This document shows, piece after piece, positions 10,831 through 22,387 of a DNA stretch of 64,000 nucleotides; position 1 is the first letter of the stretch, and every line of letters begins with the position of its first letter. A program made the translations under genes and the position numbers. The stretch covers positions 305,099 to 369,098 of the forward strand of contig NZ_MSDU01000008.1 in NCBI RefSeq assembly GCF_001936625.1. Reading direction: 5' to 3'. Below the pieces are notes generated by a model. That model made no database searches, was not told the origin of the DNA, and saw nothing but the letters and a program-made list of their open reading frames with translations. The stretch is from Domibacillus antri. GTDB taxonomy: Bacteria > Bacillota > Bacilli > Bacillales > Domibacillaceae.

Positions 10831-13094
10831 TATACTTGAAGTTCGTCTTTATTTGTATTTTTCTCTTTATACGTAATAAGCTTTCCTTTTTTCTTCAATT
10901 CTTTCTTTTTCCAAATGAGCCATAGCTGCGCCGCGATAAAGATCGATGAATACGCACCGCCGATTAATCCGACAAGCAAGGCGATTGAGAAATTCAAAAT
11001 GGATGAACTTCCGAAAATGATCAGCGCCACTACGGCGATGACAACGGTTAAGACCGTGTTTAATGATCTGGTTAATGTTTGACGCAAACTTTGATTGACG
11101 ATATCATCCAGTTCTTTCGGCTCCGTAATTTTTCGTTTTTTCGCCATATTTTCACGCATACGGTCGAACGTTACAATTGTATCATTGATCGAATAACCGA
11201 CAATGGTCAAAACGGCAGCAATAAATGTAATATCCACTTCAAGACGTGTTAAACTGAAAAACGCGATAATGAAGAAAACATCATGCAGCAGCGCCAAAAC
11301 CGCAGCTACACCCATGTATAGCTCAAAACGGAACGCCACATATAAAATGATTCCAAGCGCTGCAATCACGAGCGCCGTCACTGCATTTTTGGCGAGTTCT
11401 TTTCCGACAACCGGTGATACGGTACTGACATTAGGCTCCACACCAAACGCATCCTTGAACTGACCTTTCACTTCAGCAATTTCTGTTTGAGTTAAGGCCT
11501 CATTAAAGCGTGCTGACACTATTGTGTTATCTTGACCGGCAATCGAAGGAGCCGACGCTTCGAATCCGGTTTTTTCAAGTTCAGCCTCGACAGCCTGTTC
11601 CGTTACGGGTTCATTTGCCATAAATTCCAGGCGTGAACCACTTGAAAAATCGATTCCCAGATTAAGACGGAAGATACCGAGCACAATCATCCCCGCAATA
11701 ATCGCCACCGCAGAAAAGGCAAACAGTTTTTTATGAGGTTTAACGAAATCAATTTTATCGAAGCGCGTCGGTAAATCAAGTGCGTCATAACCCTCACTGA
11801 TCGGATGGATATCTGATTTTTTCACTCCAAACAGTCCGGGCTTATCTTTCAGCCAGTTACTGTTTACAAGTAATCCAAGTAAAACACGGGCACCCCATAT
11901 CGATGTGATAAAGCTGACTAAAATACTGATAATAAGTGTTGTCGCAAATCCTTTAACCGAACTTGTCCCAAAATAAAACAGAACGGCTCCAGCCAACAGT
12001 GTAGTAAGGTTGGCATCTACAACGGTTAAAAATGCATTTTTGCTTCCCGTTTGAAACGCCGCTCGAACAGAACGGCCAATTTTTATTTCCTCACGAATCC
12101 GCTCAAATGTAATAATATTTGCATCCACGGCCATCCCGACCCCAAGAATCAGCGCTGCAATCCCCGGAAGTGTCATGACACCATTCAGCAGTTCGAAAAG
12201 AAGTAATGTTAAATAGAGAAAGACTGACAATGTAATAACAGCAACAGCACCCGGCAGGCGGTAATAGAAAATCATGAACACAAAAATCAGCCCAATACCG
12301 ACAATACCGGCAAAAATGGTTTCATTAAGCGCCTTTTCTCCAAATTGAGCACCGACGGATGTCGAATACACTTCTTTCAGTTTCACCGGAAGCGCACCGG
12401 CATTTAAAAGGTCCGCAAGGCTTTGCGCCTCCTCAACGGTATAGCTGCCTTCAATCGTGACTTCATTTGTATCAAATACTTCACTTACATTTGGATTGGA
12501 TAAAAACTTGGGATTTTCTTTTTGAATTTCAGCTGCGTAAGAATCGACGCCTTCTTCAAAATCAAGCCAGATAATCAGTTGATTATTAGGCGCCATCGCC
12601 ACAATCTTTTCCGTCACTTCTTTAAATTTATTGCTATCCTTTAACTTTAAAACAATATTAGGCTGACCGTTTTGTGTAAAGGATTGGCTGGCTCCGCCTT
12701 CAACAAGATCACTTCCATCGAGCATAATCTTGTCATTTACATCACGGAACGTTAAATTGGCCTGTGTAGACAATATACTGCGCGCCTGCTCCTGATCTTC
12801 TACACCAGCAAGCTGCACACGAATGCGGTTGCCTTCTTCCACTTGAATACTTGGTTCACTGACTCCAAGCACATTAATCCGCCGGTCAAGCGCTTTCGAT
12901 GTATCCGCTACAACACTTTCGGTTATTTTCTGACCTTCTTTGGCCGGCTGTACTTCATACAGCACTTCAAAACCGCCCTGCAAGTCTAGGCCCAGTTTAA
13001 TATTTTTCAAGATATCGTTTGCTGTTCCGCCCATCGCCCCAAATAACATGAGCACAACGAGAAAAAAGGCAACGATCCGGCTCCGCTTTACCAT
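10830..13094 (-). CDS. secDF: Fused protein translocase SecDF
   Basis: Integral membrane accessory of the Sec translocon that uses the proton gradient to help late stages of protein export. A single 754-residue chain joins SecD and SecF, as in other Bacillaceae. The N-terminal half has the LGLDLQGGFEVLY motif after the first membrane helix, an extracytoplasmic P1 domain, and GMAVDANIITFERIREE. The second half repeats the plan with LGIDFSSGSRLEF and GYSINDTIVTFDRMREN. About 12 membrane helices are expected. Start chosen at ATG 13094 (MVKRSRIVAFF); a GTG at 13106 touches the AAGGAGTGA site. Confidence 0.96.
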   Translation of the reverse strand: MVKRSRIVAFFLVVLMLFGAMGGTANDILKNIKLGLDLQGGFEVLYEVQPAKEGQKITESVVADTSKALDRRINVLGVSEPSIQVEEGNRIRVQLAGVEDQEQARSILSTQANLTFRDVNDKIMLDGSDLVEGGASQSFTQNGQPNIVLKLKDSNKFKEVTEKIVAMAPNNQLIIWLDFEEGVDSYAAEIQKENPKFLSNPNVSEVFDTNEVTIEGSYTVEEAQSLADLLNAGALPVKLKEVYSTSVGAQFGEKALNETIFAGIVGIGLIFVFMIFYYRLPGAVAVITLSVFLYLTLLLFELLNGVMTLPGIAALILGVGMAVDANIITFERIREEIKIGRSVRAAFQTGSKNAFLTVVDANLTTLLAGAVLFYFGTSSVKGFATTLIISILVSFITSIWGARVLLGLLVNSNWLKDKPGLFGVKKSDIHPISEGYDALDLPTRFDKIDFVKPHKKLFAFSAVAIIAGMIVLGIFRLNLGIDFSSGSRLEFMANEPVTEQAVEAELEKTGFEASAPSIAGQDNTIVSARFNEALTQTEIAEVKGQFKDAFGVEPNVSTVSPVVGKELAKNAVTALVIAALGIILYVAFRFELYMGVAAVLALLHDVFFIIAFFSLTRLEVDITFIAAVLTIVGYSINDTIVTFDRMRENMAKKRKITEPKELDDIVNQSLRQTLTRSLNTVLTVVIAVVALIIFGSSSILNFSIALLVGLIGGAYSSIFIAAQLWLIWKKKELKKKGKLITYKEKNTNKDELQV

Positions 13095-13135
13095 TTCAAC
13101 TTTCACTCCTTAATATACGTAAAAAACCCATTGAT

Positions 13136-13166
13136 TAAAAAAATTCCGGCAGCGCACACCAGAATT
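13136..13166 (-). terminator. Terminator-like hairpin in the secDF leader
   Basis: On the minus strand AATTCTGG pairs with CCGGAATT (13142-13166, one G-U pair) over a 9-base loop and runs into seven U. It lies downstream of the secDF promoter, so it is either the comN terminator or an attenuator for secDF. Confidence 0.6.
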
Positions 13167-13180
13167 CCTCAGCACAATTC

Positions 13181-13209
13181 ATTATGAAGGAGAAAAAAGA
13201 GACTGTCAA
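13181..13209 (-). promoter_or_regulatory. Sigma-A promoter of secDF
   Basis: TTGACA (13204-13209), 17-bp spacer, CATAAT (13181-13186) on the minus strand, immediately after the comN stop codon. Confidence 0.8.
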
Positions 13210-13210
13210 T

Positions 13211-13525
13211 TTACTCACGATTTTCTGGCTTTTCAAATAAAAAGCTCATTTCATCCTCTGAAATACGAGCTCCCCACTCTGGAGACTTGTACGCATTCAC
13301 CTGGGTAAAATTCATATACTCTCCCGGTTTCACGGATAACACATCCGCAACAAGCTTTGACAGCGGCGGTTCTGCTTCAACTGCTTTCCATTTCTTTTTT
13401 GTTAAGTAACTCCAGAGCGTTTGAATGTCAGCTTTCTCATACTGAAACAATCTGAACTCTTCCACTTTACTGACTAATGCAGGCAAAAGCGTGCGGTAAT
13501 ATGTGTCATACGCATGTTTATCCAT
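13211..13525 (-). CDS. comN: ComN-like post-transcriptional regulator
   Basis: A 104-residue soluble protein. Its position next to secDF and spoVB, and its N-terminal pattern (AYDTYYRTLLPALVSKVEEFRLF), match B. subtilis YrzD/ComN, which controls comER mRNA and late competence and is reported to localise at the division site and poles. The rest has a small helical domain with DIQTLWSYLTKKKW and a short C-terminal tail. The ATG at 13525 has GGGGG 8 bases upstream; a TTG lies one codon earlier. The assignment rests on synteny and overall pattern rather than a catalytic motif. Confidence 0.75.
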   Translation of the reverse strand: MDKHAYDTYYRTLLPALVSKVEEFRLFQYEKADIQTLWSYLTKKKWKAVEAEPPLSKLVADVLSVKPGEYMNFTQVNAYKSPEWGARISEDEMSFLFEKPENRE

Positions 13526-13622
13526 CAATTGTGCCCCCTGTCATGCTCGTCCCTATTTGTACATATATCTCATTATACAATATTTTCTTCACAATTACTT
13601 TTCTGGAAAAGGCGGTGACGCA

Positions 13623-15137
13623 TTGTCATCATTTATAAAAGGAACCATGTGGCTGGCGGGATCCATCTTCCTCGTCAAAATACTCGGGTTCGTCAACAGA
13701 ATGATTATTGCCCGTTTAATTGGCGAAGAAGGTGTCGGGCTGTACATGGCCGTGTTTCCCGCCTTTATATTAACGGTAACAGCCGTGCAGTTTGGCTTGC
13801 CGATTGCCGTCACGCGAAGCATTGCGGCGGCAAAAAATGACCGGCAGCGAAAGCATATTTTCATCAGCTCGATTTTTTTCACCCTGTCGCTTGCAACGCT
13901 GTTCACACCGCTATTAATTGTGCTGGCTCCTTATTTGGCAGAAATGCTTTTTCATGACAAACGTGCTGTTTATCCGCTTTATGCAATCGCGCCATCCATT
14001 CCCATCATTGCGATCTCATCCATTTTACGCGGTTATTTTCATGGGATGATGAATATGAAGCCGGCCGCATTGTCGCAGTTGATCGAACAGATTGTCAGAA
14101 TCGGGCTTATTATCGTCTCAGGCCGGATGCTGCTGCCATTTGGTATTGAATATGCGGCAGCCGGCGCCATGGCCGCTGCAACGGCCGGAGAGCTTGCTTC
14201 ACTGCTTTATTTACTTTTATCCTTTCGTTTTGAATGGCGAAAAATTCGGAAATGGCCTGGAAAGCGGGTCAACCGTCAATTGGCCGGTGAATTAGCTGAA
14301 ACGGCACTGCCGGCGGTCGGAAGCAGACTGATTGGATCGGGAGCTTGGTTTTTGGAGCCAATTGTTGTTGTCAAAAGTTTAGCCATTGCCGGATTGACTG
14401 CCGGGGCAGCTATGAGAGAATATGGCGTGTTAACCGGCTATGCACTGCCGCTTATGTTTTTGCCATCGTTTTTAACGGTCGCCCTTTCTTCTTCTCTTGT
14501 CCCGGATATAAGCGAATCTTACAGTAAGAAACAGTACAATGCGATTTCCTGGCGCATTAATGAGTCACTCCGTTTTTGTTTCTCAACAGGCGGTTTTGCG
14601 GTGATCGTGTTGTTTTTATTTTCAGAGCCGCTTATGTCGCTTATGTATCATACTAAAAAAGGGGCTGATCTGATTCAATTTATGGCGCCGTTTTTTCTTT
14701 TATATTACTGCCAAGGTCCGCTCCAGGCGGTTTTGCAGGCGCTGAATTTATCAAGAGCGGCCATGATGAACAGTCTTTTCGGCGCAGCAGTAAAATTATG
14801 TGTCATTTTTTTATTCGCCCGGCTTCCTCAGTTCGGCATTATGGGGGCAGCGATCGGCATTGCCGCGAGCATCGTTCTCGTTACCCTTCTTCATACAGCC
14901 TCTATGTTAAAAGCCGTTCCGATGAAACTGCCATACGGCCTTTATCTAAAAATGGCCCTTTTGCTTGTTTTTACGTACCTGGCTGTAAAGTCTGTTTTAC
15001 CACTTTTAATGGTTTCACCCGTTCTTCATCTTCTCAGCGGCATTACAGTTTGTTTCATTGTCTACATGTTCGGGGCAGCTGCTCTTGGAATTTTCAAAAG
15101 AAGAGATGTGACGATGATCCTGTTCTGGCGTTCATGA
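13623..15137 (+). CDS. spoVB: Stage V sporulation protein B, MOP-family flippase
   Basis: Polytopic membrane protein (about 14 helices) of the MATE/polysaccharide-exporter superfamily. In B. subtilis it is needed for spore cortex formation and is thought to flip a cortex precursor. The start is the TTG at 13623 (then SSFIKGTMWLAGSIF, 504 aa): AAAAGGCGGTGA lies just before it, and the 40 codons upstream in frame are not membrane-protein-like. Internal landmarks include SSILRGYFHGMMNMKPAALS and YCQGPLQAVLQALNLS. It diverges from comN. A TATACAAT at 13574-13581 could be a weak sigma-E -10, but no good -35 is visible. Confidence 0.9.
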   Translation: MSSFIKGTMWLAGSIFLVKILGFVNRMIIARLIGEEGVGLYMAVFPAFILTVTAVQFGLPIAVTRSIAAAKNDRQRKHIFISSIFFTLSLATLFTPLLIVLAPYLAEMLFHDKRAVYPLYAIAPSIPIIAISSILRGYFHGMMNMKPAALSQLIEQIVRIGLIIVSGRMLLPFGIEYAAAGAMAAATAGELASLLYLLLSFRFEWRKIRKWPGKRVNRQLAGELAETALPAVGSRLIGSGAWFLEPIVVVKSLAIAGLTAGAAMREYGVLTGYALPLMFLPSFLTVALSSSLVPDISESYSKKQYNAISWRINESLRFCFSTGGFAVIVLFLFSEPLMSLMYHTKKGADLIQFMAPFFLLYYCQGPLQAVLQALNLSRAAMMNSLFGAAVKLCVIFLFARLPQFGIMGAAIGIAASIVLVTLLHTASMLKAVPMKLPYGLYLKMALLLVFTYLAVKSVLPLLMVSPVLHLLSGITVCFIVYMFGAAALGIFKRRDVTMILFWRS

Positions 15138-15182
15138 CAAAAAGAGCCTCCAGAAGCGATTGCTTCTGGAGGCTCTTTTTTC
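15138..15182. terminator. Bidirectional terminator between spoVB and yajC
   Basis: GAGCCTCCAGAAGC pairs perfectly with GCTTCTGGAGGCTC, with A-run before and T-run after. It serves spoVB on the plus strand and the ruvAB-queA-tgt-yajC operon on the minus strand. Confidence 0.92.
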
Positions 15183-15183
15183 A

Positions 15184-15453
15184 TTAAAGGGTTCCTTTAT
15201 CGACAACATCGCGTATAGCAGAACGGTCAAACGTTAAACGCGTGCCGTCGCCTACGATGATCGTGACTGTCGTTTCATCGGATGATTCGATCATACCGTG
15301 AAGTCCGCCAATCGTGACGATTTTATCCCCTTTTTGCAGGTTGTTTTGCATTTCCATCACCTGACGCTGGCGCTTTCGCTGCGGACGGATCAGCAGGAAA
15401 TAAAACAGCGCAAACATCACGATCAATGGTAAAAACTGTGCTAATTGATTCAT
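15184..15453 (-). CDS. yajC: Preprotein translocase subunit YajC
   Basis: An 89-residue protein with one N-terminal membrane helix (FLPLIVMFALFYFLLIRPQR) followed by the YajC cytoplasmic fold (QKGDKIVTIGGLHGMIESSD). YajC associates with SecDF and the Sec translocon. It is last in the ruvA-ruvB-DUF2905-queA-tgt-yajC run, 36 bases after tgt. Confidence 0.95.
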   Translation of the reverse strand: MNQLAQFLPLIVMFALFYFLLIRPQRKRQRQVMEMQNNLQKGDKIVTIGGLHGMIESSDETTVTIIVGDGTRLTFDRSAIRDVVDKGTL

Positions 15454-15489
15454 ATTCGATTTTCACTCCTTTCCAAAAACAGAACAACG

Positions 15490-17674
<2,185 letters not shown>

Positions 17675-17689
17675 CTCCACACCTCTTAT

Positions 17690-17896
17690 TTATTTCCATT
17701 TTCCAATCACATAAAAAATAAGCGACAGTACAATACTTGCAACAATAGATGTCACAATCGGAAAGTAAAAAGTCGCGTTTTCTTTTTTAATGACGATATC
17801 ACCAGGAAGCCGGCCAAGCTTTGTAAACTGCATTAAAAAGCCGATAACGAGCAGCACCGCCCCGATGATCATCAATAGTCTGCCCATTACGGTCAT
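17690..17896 (-). CDS. DUF2905 small membrane protein
   Basis: A 68-residue protein with two membrane helices (about residues 5-22 and 46-64) around a short loop containing the family hallmark LGRLPGDI. Function unknown. The start (SD GGAGGTG) overlaps the ruvB stop codon by 4 bases, so it is translated with ruvB. The gene is often found in the ruvAB-queA-tgt cluster. Confidence 0.85.
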   Translation of the reverse strand: MTVMGRLLMIIGAVLLVIGFLMQFTKLGRLPGDIVIKKENATFYFPIVTSIVASIVLSLIFYVIGKWK

Positions 17897-18900
17897 GATG
17901 AAGGCACCTCCAGATGAAAATGTTCATATGCGGCCGGCAATGCCGTCCGGCCGCGCGGCGTCCGCTGCAAGAAGCCAATTTGCAATAAATAGGGTTCATA
18001 GACATCCTCAATCGTCGCCGGCTCTTCCCCGATGCTTGCGGCAAGTGTATCAAGGCCGACCGGCCCACCCTTGAAACGGCCAAGAATAGTCGTCAAAAGC
18101 TTATGATCGATATGATCAAGGCCGAGGCGATCCACCTGTAAAAGTTCCAGAGCTTCATTCGCTTTTTCAAGCGTGATGTCCCCATCACCACGCACTTCCG
18201 CATAGTCACGGACCCGCTTTAACAAACGGTTCGCGATCCGTGGTGTTCCGCGGGATCGGCGCGCCAGCTCTTTAGCACCTTCGTCATCTATTTCCGTACC
18301 AAAAATATCCGCTGTCCGCAAAATCACATTTGTCAGCTGCTCCGGAGAATAGTATTCAAGACGCGAGTGAACACCGAACCGGTCACGAAGCGGTGCGGAT
18401 AAGGCCCCCGCACGTGTCGTCGCGCCGATTAATGTAAAGGGCGGCAAATCAAGCCGGACAGAGCGTGCCTCCGGCCCCTTCCCGATCACAATATCCAGGC
18501 AAAAATCTTCCATGGCAGGATATAAAACCTCTTCAATGGACCGCGGCAGCCGATGAATTTCATCAATAAATAAAACGTCACCCGGCGCCAGTGCGGTCAG
18601 CACGGCCGCCAGATCACCAGGACGTTCTATCGCCGGTCCCGATGTTGTCCGGAACCCTGCGCCCATTTCGTTCGCAATAACGGCCGCCATCGTTGTTTTC
18701 CCGAGCCCGGGCGGTCCGTACAATAACACATGATCAAGTGTCTCTTCCCGCTTCAAAGCCGCTTCAATAAAAATAGACAGGTTTTGTTTCACCTTGTCCT
18801 GTCCAATATATTGATTTAACGTCTGCGGACGGAGCGATTGTTCTTCAAACCGCTCATCTGCTCCGGCACCGCCTGATACAACACGCTGATCTTCCAACAA
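17893..18900 (-). CDS. ruvB: Holliday junction branch-migration ATPase RuvB
   Basis: AAA+ motor that drives branch migration with RuvA. Walker A is [11 protein letters not shown] (about residue 60), Walker B is [12 protein letters not shown], sensor 1 is GATTRAG, and the arginine finger region is [10 protein letters not shown]-terminal winged helix follows ([19 protein letters not shown]). The 335-aa length is normal. Confidence 0.98.
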   Translation of the reverse strand: MLEDQRVVSGGAGADERFEEQSLRPQTLNQYIGQDKVKQNLSIFIEAALKREETLDHVLLYGPPGLGKTTMAAVIANEMGAGFRTTSGPAIERPGDLAAVLTALAPGDVLFIDEIHRLPRSIEEVLYPAMEDFCLDIVIGKGPEARSVRLDLPPFTLIGATTRAGALSAPLRDRFGVHSRLEYYSPEQLTNVILRTADIFGTEIDDEGAKELARRSRGTPRIANRLLKRVRDYAEVRGDGDITLEKANEALELLQVDRLGLDHIDHKLLTTILGRFKGGPVGLDTLAASIGEEPATIEDVYEPYLLQIGFLQRTPRGRTALPAAYEHFHLEVPSS

Positions 18901-18912
18901 AGCTCCCTCCTT

Positions 18913-19524
18913 TTATCCGAGCAATAATTGCAGTCCTTTGCGAATGTATTCATCGGTTGACATCGCTTCTTCTTTTTCAAGACGTCCCGAAATCCGCTTT
19001 ATTTCTCTAGCTGAATACCCAAGCGCTTCAAGAGCAAGCAGCGCTTCTTCCAACTCTGCATTACTTGGCGCAGCAGATTGTACCTTTTCCGGCTGGAATA
19101 ATCCGGATAGATGATCCGGCATCACTTCATCCAGTTTCCCTTTTAAGTCCAAAATCATCTGCCTTGCTGTTTTTTTACCGATGCCGGGAAACTTGATTAA
19201 ATAAGCTTCATCTTCGCGGTCAATCGCACCGACGACATGTGAAGGCTCACCGGATGCCAGTACGGCAAGCGCGCCTTTAGGGCCGATACCCGATACGCTG
19301 ATCAATTTTTCAAACAGCCGCTTTTCTTCCGATGTCATAAACCCGAATAAAAGCTGCGTGTCTTCCCTTACATGATGATACACATAAACCGTCACATTCG
19401 TTTGTTCATATTTCGAAAATGCAAACGGGTTTGGCGTTAACAGCAGATACCCGATTCCATTCGTTTCAACCACAATATATTCCGGGCCAATGAAAGTAAT
19501 AGTGCCTTTTATGTACTCGTACAA
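18913..19524 (-). CDS. ruvA: Holliday junction-binding protein RuvA
   Basis: Tetrameric Holliday-junction binder that loads RuvB. It has an OB domain at the N-terminus (YEYIKGTITFIGPEYIVVE), two helix-hairpin-helix motifs (LISVSGIGPKGALAVL and LIKFPGIGKKTARQMILDL) and the flexible C-terminal RuvB-binding domain. The start is the TTG at 19524 (203 aa): AAAGGAGCGG is 5-6 bases upstream, and family members begin MYEYIKG. Confidence 0.96.
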   Translation of the reverse strand: MYEYIKGTITFIGPEYIVVETNGIGYLLLTPNPFAFSKYEQTNVTVYVYHHVREDTQLLFGFMTSEEKRLFEKLISVSGIGPKGALAVLASGEPSHVVGAIDREDEAYLIKFPGIGKKTARQMILDLKGKLDEVMPDHLSGLFQPEKVQSAAPSNAELEEALLALEALGYSAREIKRISGRLEKEEAMSTDEYIRKGLQLLLG

Positions 19525-19605
19525 AATGTCCGCTCCTTTAACACGATTCGTCCATTGTATCATACCATATGAAAATCAAAAAAGAAACATTTGTTCCCTT
19601 AATAT

Positions 19606-20412
19606 TCAGTCACCTTTGAAATACTCATCCACAGCCACGACAAGGGCGCCCATCCGCTCATGTTCCGGTGCCACTATACGTGTAACACCATGTTCATTCA
19701 AGGTTCCCGTAGTGACTTTTCCAACTGAACCGGCGACGGCTTTTTCATTAAATGCACTGGCCAATTCTGCTGCTAAATGGCGTTTTGACGCTTCTTGAAA
19801 TAAAACACGGACTTGTGGAGACGCCGTAAACAGCACGGCTTCAACATCGCCGGCGATTACTTCATCCACAAGCTGTGCTACAACGTCCGGCTGCGGGACG
19901 GTCGTTTTGTACGGGAGCACGTATGAGAGGACGGCTCCTTTTTCTTCAAGCCAATTTTCAAGCGCAGGTACAGGTTCGCCGTGCAGCTGCAAAAAAACGG
20001 ATTTTTCATGTAAGTCCTGTTCTTGCAGGGCATTTAATAATCCGGCATTTGTCCCGTCACCATCCACCACTTCCGGTACAAATCCGTATTTTTTCAATGC
20101 CTGCACCGTTTTATATCCGCGGCTCGCAATGTGGGATTGACCAATTACCTGTTTAAACTCATTTAGGAGTCCAAGTGATTCTGCCGCTTCAAATACCGTA
20201 TTTGTACCGATTCCTGTTGTGAAAATACTCCAGTCTGTTCCTTGATCTATAACTGTTTCAATTTCTTTTTTCATTTCTTCCGGCGTACATTTTACCGTTT
20301 CCTGTAATGGACGCTCCAGCGGGATACCGCCTTTTTTTTCAATCATTGTGCCCATTTCCGCCATTTTGCGTGAACCGGCAATGGCAATTCGCTTGTTAGT
20401 TAAATTCCCCAT
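19606..20412 (-). CDS. Second uroporphyrinogen-III synthase-like protein
   Basis: A 268-residue protein with the HemD two-domain fold: KRIAIAGSRKMAEMGTMIEKKGG at the start, WSIFTTGIGTNTVFEAAESLG, then a second lobe with AVLFTASPQVRVLFQEA and AVAGSVGKVTTGTLNEHGV. The family closes uroporphyrinogen III in heme synthesis, but this copy is far from the heme operon, which has its own hemD at 52020-52793. It may be a paralogue with a different role; no extra domain is fused. It stands alone between ruvA and the fru operon, behind the fru terminator. Confidence 0.75.
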   Translation of the reverse strand: MGNLTNKRIAIAGSRKMAEMGTMIEKKGGIPLERPLQETVKCTPEEMKKEIETVIDQGTDWSIFTTGIGTNTVFEAAESLGLLNEFKQVIGQSHIASRGYKTVQALKKYGFVPEVVDGDGTNAGLLNALQEQDLHEKSVFLQLHGEPVPALENWLEEKGAVLSYVLPYKTTVPQPDVVAQLVDEVIAGDVEAVLFTASPQVRVLFQEASKRHLAAELASAFNEKAVAGSVGKVTTGTLNEHGVTRIVAPEHERMGALVVAVDEYFKGD

Positions 20413-20471
20413 GACTTCTCCCCATTTCTCTTTTCTTTTAATACTATCTTTTTCACTTCTGTTTTTCCATA

Positions 20472-20509
20472 AAAAAAAAAAGACGGTTCAACAAATGGTT
20501 GAACCGTCC
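20472..20509 (-). terminator. Terminator of the fru operon
   Basis: Perfect 11-bp stem GACGGTTCAAC/GTTGAACCGTC (20482-20508), followed on the minus strand by an 11-base U-run. Confidence 0.93.
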
Positions 20510-20518
20510 TGACTGCCA

Positions 20519-22387
20519 TTACTTAAGTGGTTTTTTTAAGATTCCAAGAAGGACAGCCGTAACTGCTGCTCCAATGAGAACAGCCACGAAGTAAAGGAAT
20601 GGATTTCCTTGTACAATCGGGAAAACGAAAATTCCGCCATGCGGAGCTGGTAGTCCGATTTTAAAAAGCATGGTCAAAGCACCGGCAACCGCGGATCCGA
20701 TAATCGCAGCCGGCAGGACACGCGCCGGATCTTTCGCCGCGAACGGAATGGCTCCTTCTGTAATGAAAGACATTCCCATAATATAGTTTGTTTTCCCGGC
20801 GTCACGTTCCTGTGCTGTAAATCTCGATTTAAAGAAAGTTGTCGCAAGCGCGATACCAAGCGGGGGAACCATCCCTCCCGCCATAACGGCAGCATGCGGC
20901 GCGTAGTTTCCTGCATCAATCATGGCAATGCCGAATGTAAAGGCAGCTTTGTTGACAGGACCGCCCATGTCTACAGCCATCATACCGCCAAGAATAATAC
21001 CCAGAAGAACAAGGTTGCTTGTACCCATACCGCCAAGGACGTCTACTAACCATGTATTGAGTGCACTTACCGGACCATTAATGACATATATCATAGCTAT
21101 ACCGGTAATAAAAACACCAAATAAAGGATACAATAAGACTGGTTTAATACCCTCAAGAGATTGCGGAAGACCGTTAAATAATTTCTTTAGTCCAATAACC
21201 GCATACCCTGCAAGGAAACCGGCAATCAAGCCTCCAAGGAAACCAGAACCGCCATTGGCTGCCAAAATACCGCCAATCATCCCCGGAGCAAGACCTGGAC
21301 GATCTGCAATACTCATTGCAATGAAACCGGCCAATACCGGAATCATAAGGGCAAACGCACTGCCGCCCCCAATATCCATTAATGCTTTGGCAAATTCATT
21401 GTAAGTTGGATGATCCGGCTTGAAAGCCTCAATACCAAAAGCAAATGAAATGGCAATTAAAATACCGCCTCCCACAACGAATGGGAGCATAGCGGATACA
21501 CCGCTCATTAAATGCTTGTAAAAAGCGTTACCAGCTGATCCCGCGGCATCTTCTTTACTTGAACCGCTTCCTCCCTGGTAAACAGGGGCATCCTGCTTCA
21601 CCGCGCGGTCCAAAAGTCCATCCGGGTTGCGAATTCCCTGCGCAACCGGCACTTGAATTACGTGTTTGCCTTTGAAACGCTCCATTTCAATCTGCTTGTC
21701 CGCTGCCACGATAATCGCTGATGCGTTAGCAATTTCATCTGCCGTCAATGCGTTTTTCACGCCGCTTGAACCGTTTGTTTCGACTTTAAAGTTAATTCCT
21801 TTTTCTTTCGCTTTTGCTTTTAATGCATCTGCCGCCATGTATGTGTGGGCAATACCTGTCGGGCAGGCTGTCACCGCAAGAACAGTCGGTGCACGGTCAT
21901 TTACCGGAGCTGGTGTTTCTTCTTCAACCGGTGCCTCTTCACGAGATTCAAATGCCTGGACAATGTCCTCTTCTGTCTGTGCATTCATCAATACTTCGCG
22001 GAATGAAGAGTCCATCAAAAATGAAGACAAACTTGACAGTGTTTCAAGATGCGCTTCATTCGCGCCATCCGGAGCTGCAATCATGAAGAATAGGTTTGCC
22101 GGCTGTCCATCAAGTGATTCATAATCAATTCCTTCTTTGGAGCGTCCGAAAGCGACAGCGGCTGTCTTGACTGCCGCTGTTTTGGCATGAGGAATCGCAA
22201 TCCCTTCGCCAACACCGGTTGTGCTTTGTGCCTCACGTGCTAAAATGGCTTCTTTAAAAGCAGCATTGTCGTTTAAACGGCCCGCTTGATCTAATTTTGC
22301 TGCAAGTTCATCTATAACAGAGGCTTTGTCAGATGACGAAAGATCCATAATAATCGTGTCTTTTTTCAATAAATCTGTGATTTTCAT
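20519..22387 (-). CDS. fruA: Fructose PTS enzyme IIABC
   Basis: Imports fructose with phosphorylation to fructose-1-phosphate. The 622-residue protein has three domains in order. IIA covers about residues 1-145, with active His67 in GIAIPHAKTA. After an acidic, Pro-rich linker (about 148-163), IIB (about 168-270) has active Cys175 in VTACPTGIAHTYMAADAL. IIC then fills the rest with about nine membrane helices. The ATG at 22387 has AGGAGGG upstream and overlaps the fruK stop codon by 4 bases, so longer starts are discarded. Confidence 0.97.
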   Translation of the reverse strand: MKITDLLKKDTIIMDLSSSDKASVIDELAAKLDQAGRLNDNAAFKEAILAREAQSTTGVGEGIAIPHAKTAAVKTAAVAFGRSKEGIDYESLDGQPANLFFMIAAPDGANEAHLETLSSLSSFLMDSSFREVLMNAQTEEDIVQAFESREEAPVEEETPAPVNDRAPTVLAVTACPTGIAHTYMAADALKAKAKEKGINFKVETNGSSGVKNALTADEIANASAIIVAADKQIEMERFKGKHVIQVPVAQGIRNPDGLLDRAVKQDAPVYQGGSGSSKEDAAGSAGNAFYKHLMSGVSAMLPFVVGGGILIAISFAFGIEAFKPDHPTYNEFAKALMDIGGGSAFALMIPVLAGFIAMSIADRPGLAPGMIGGILAANGGSGFLGGLIAGFLAGYAVIGLKKLFNGLPQSLEGIKPVLLYPLFGVFITGIAMIYVINGPVSALNTWLVDVLGGMGTSNLVLLGIILGGMMAVDMGGPVNKAAFTFGIAMIDAGNYAPHAAVMAGGMVPPLGIALATTFFKSRFTAQERDAGKTNYIMGMSFITEGAIPFAAKDPARVLPAAIIGSAVAGALTMLFKIGLPAPHGGIFVFPIVQGNPFLYFVAVLIGAAVTAVLLGILKKPLK

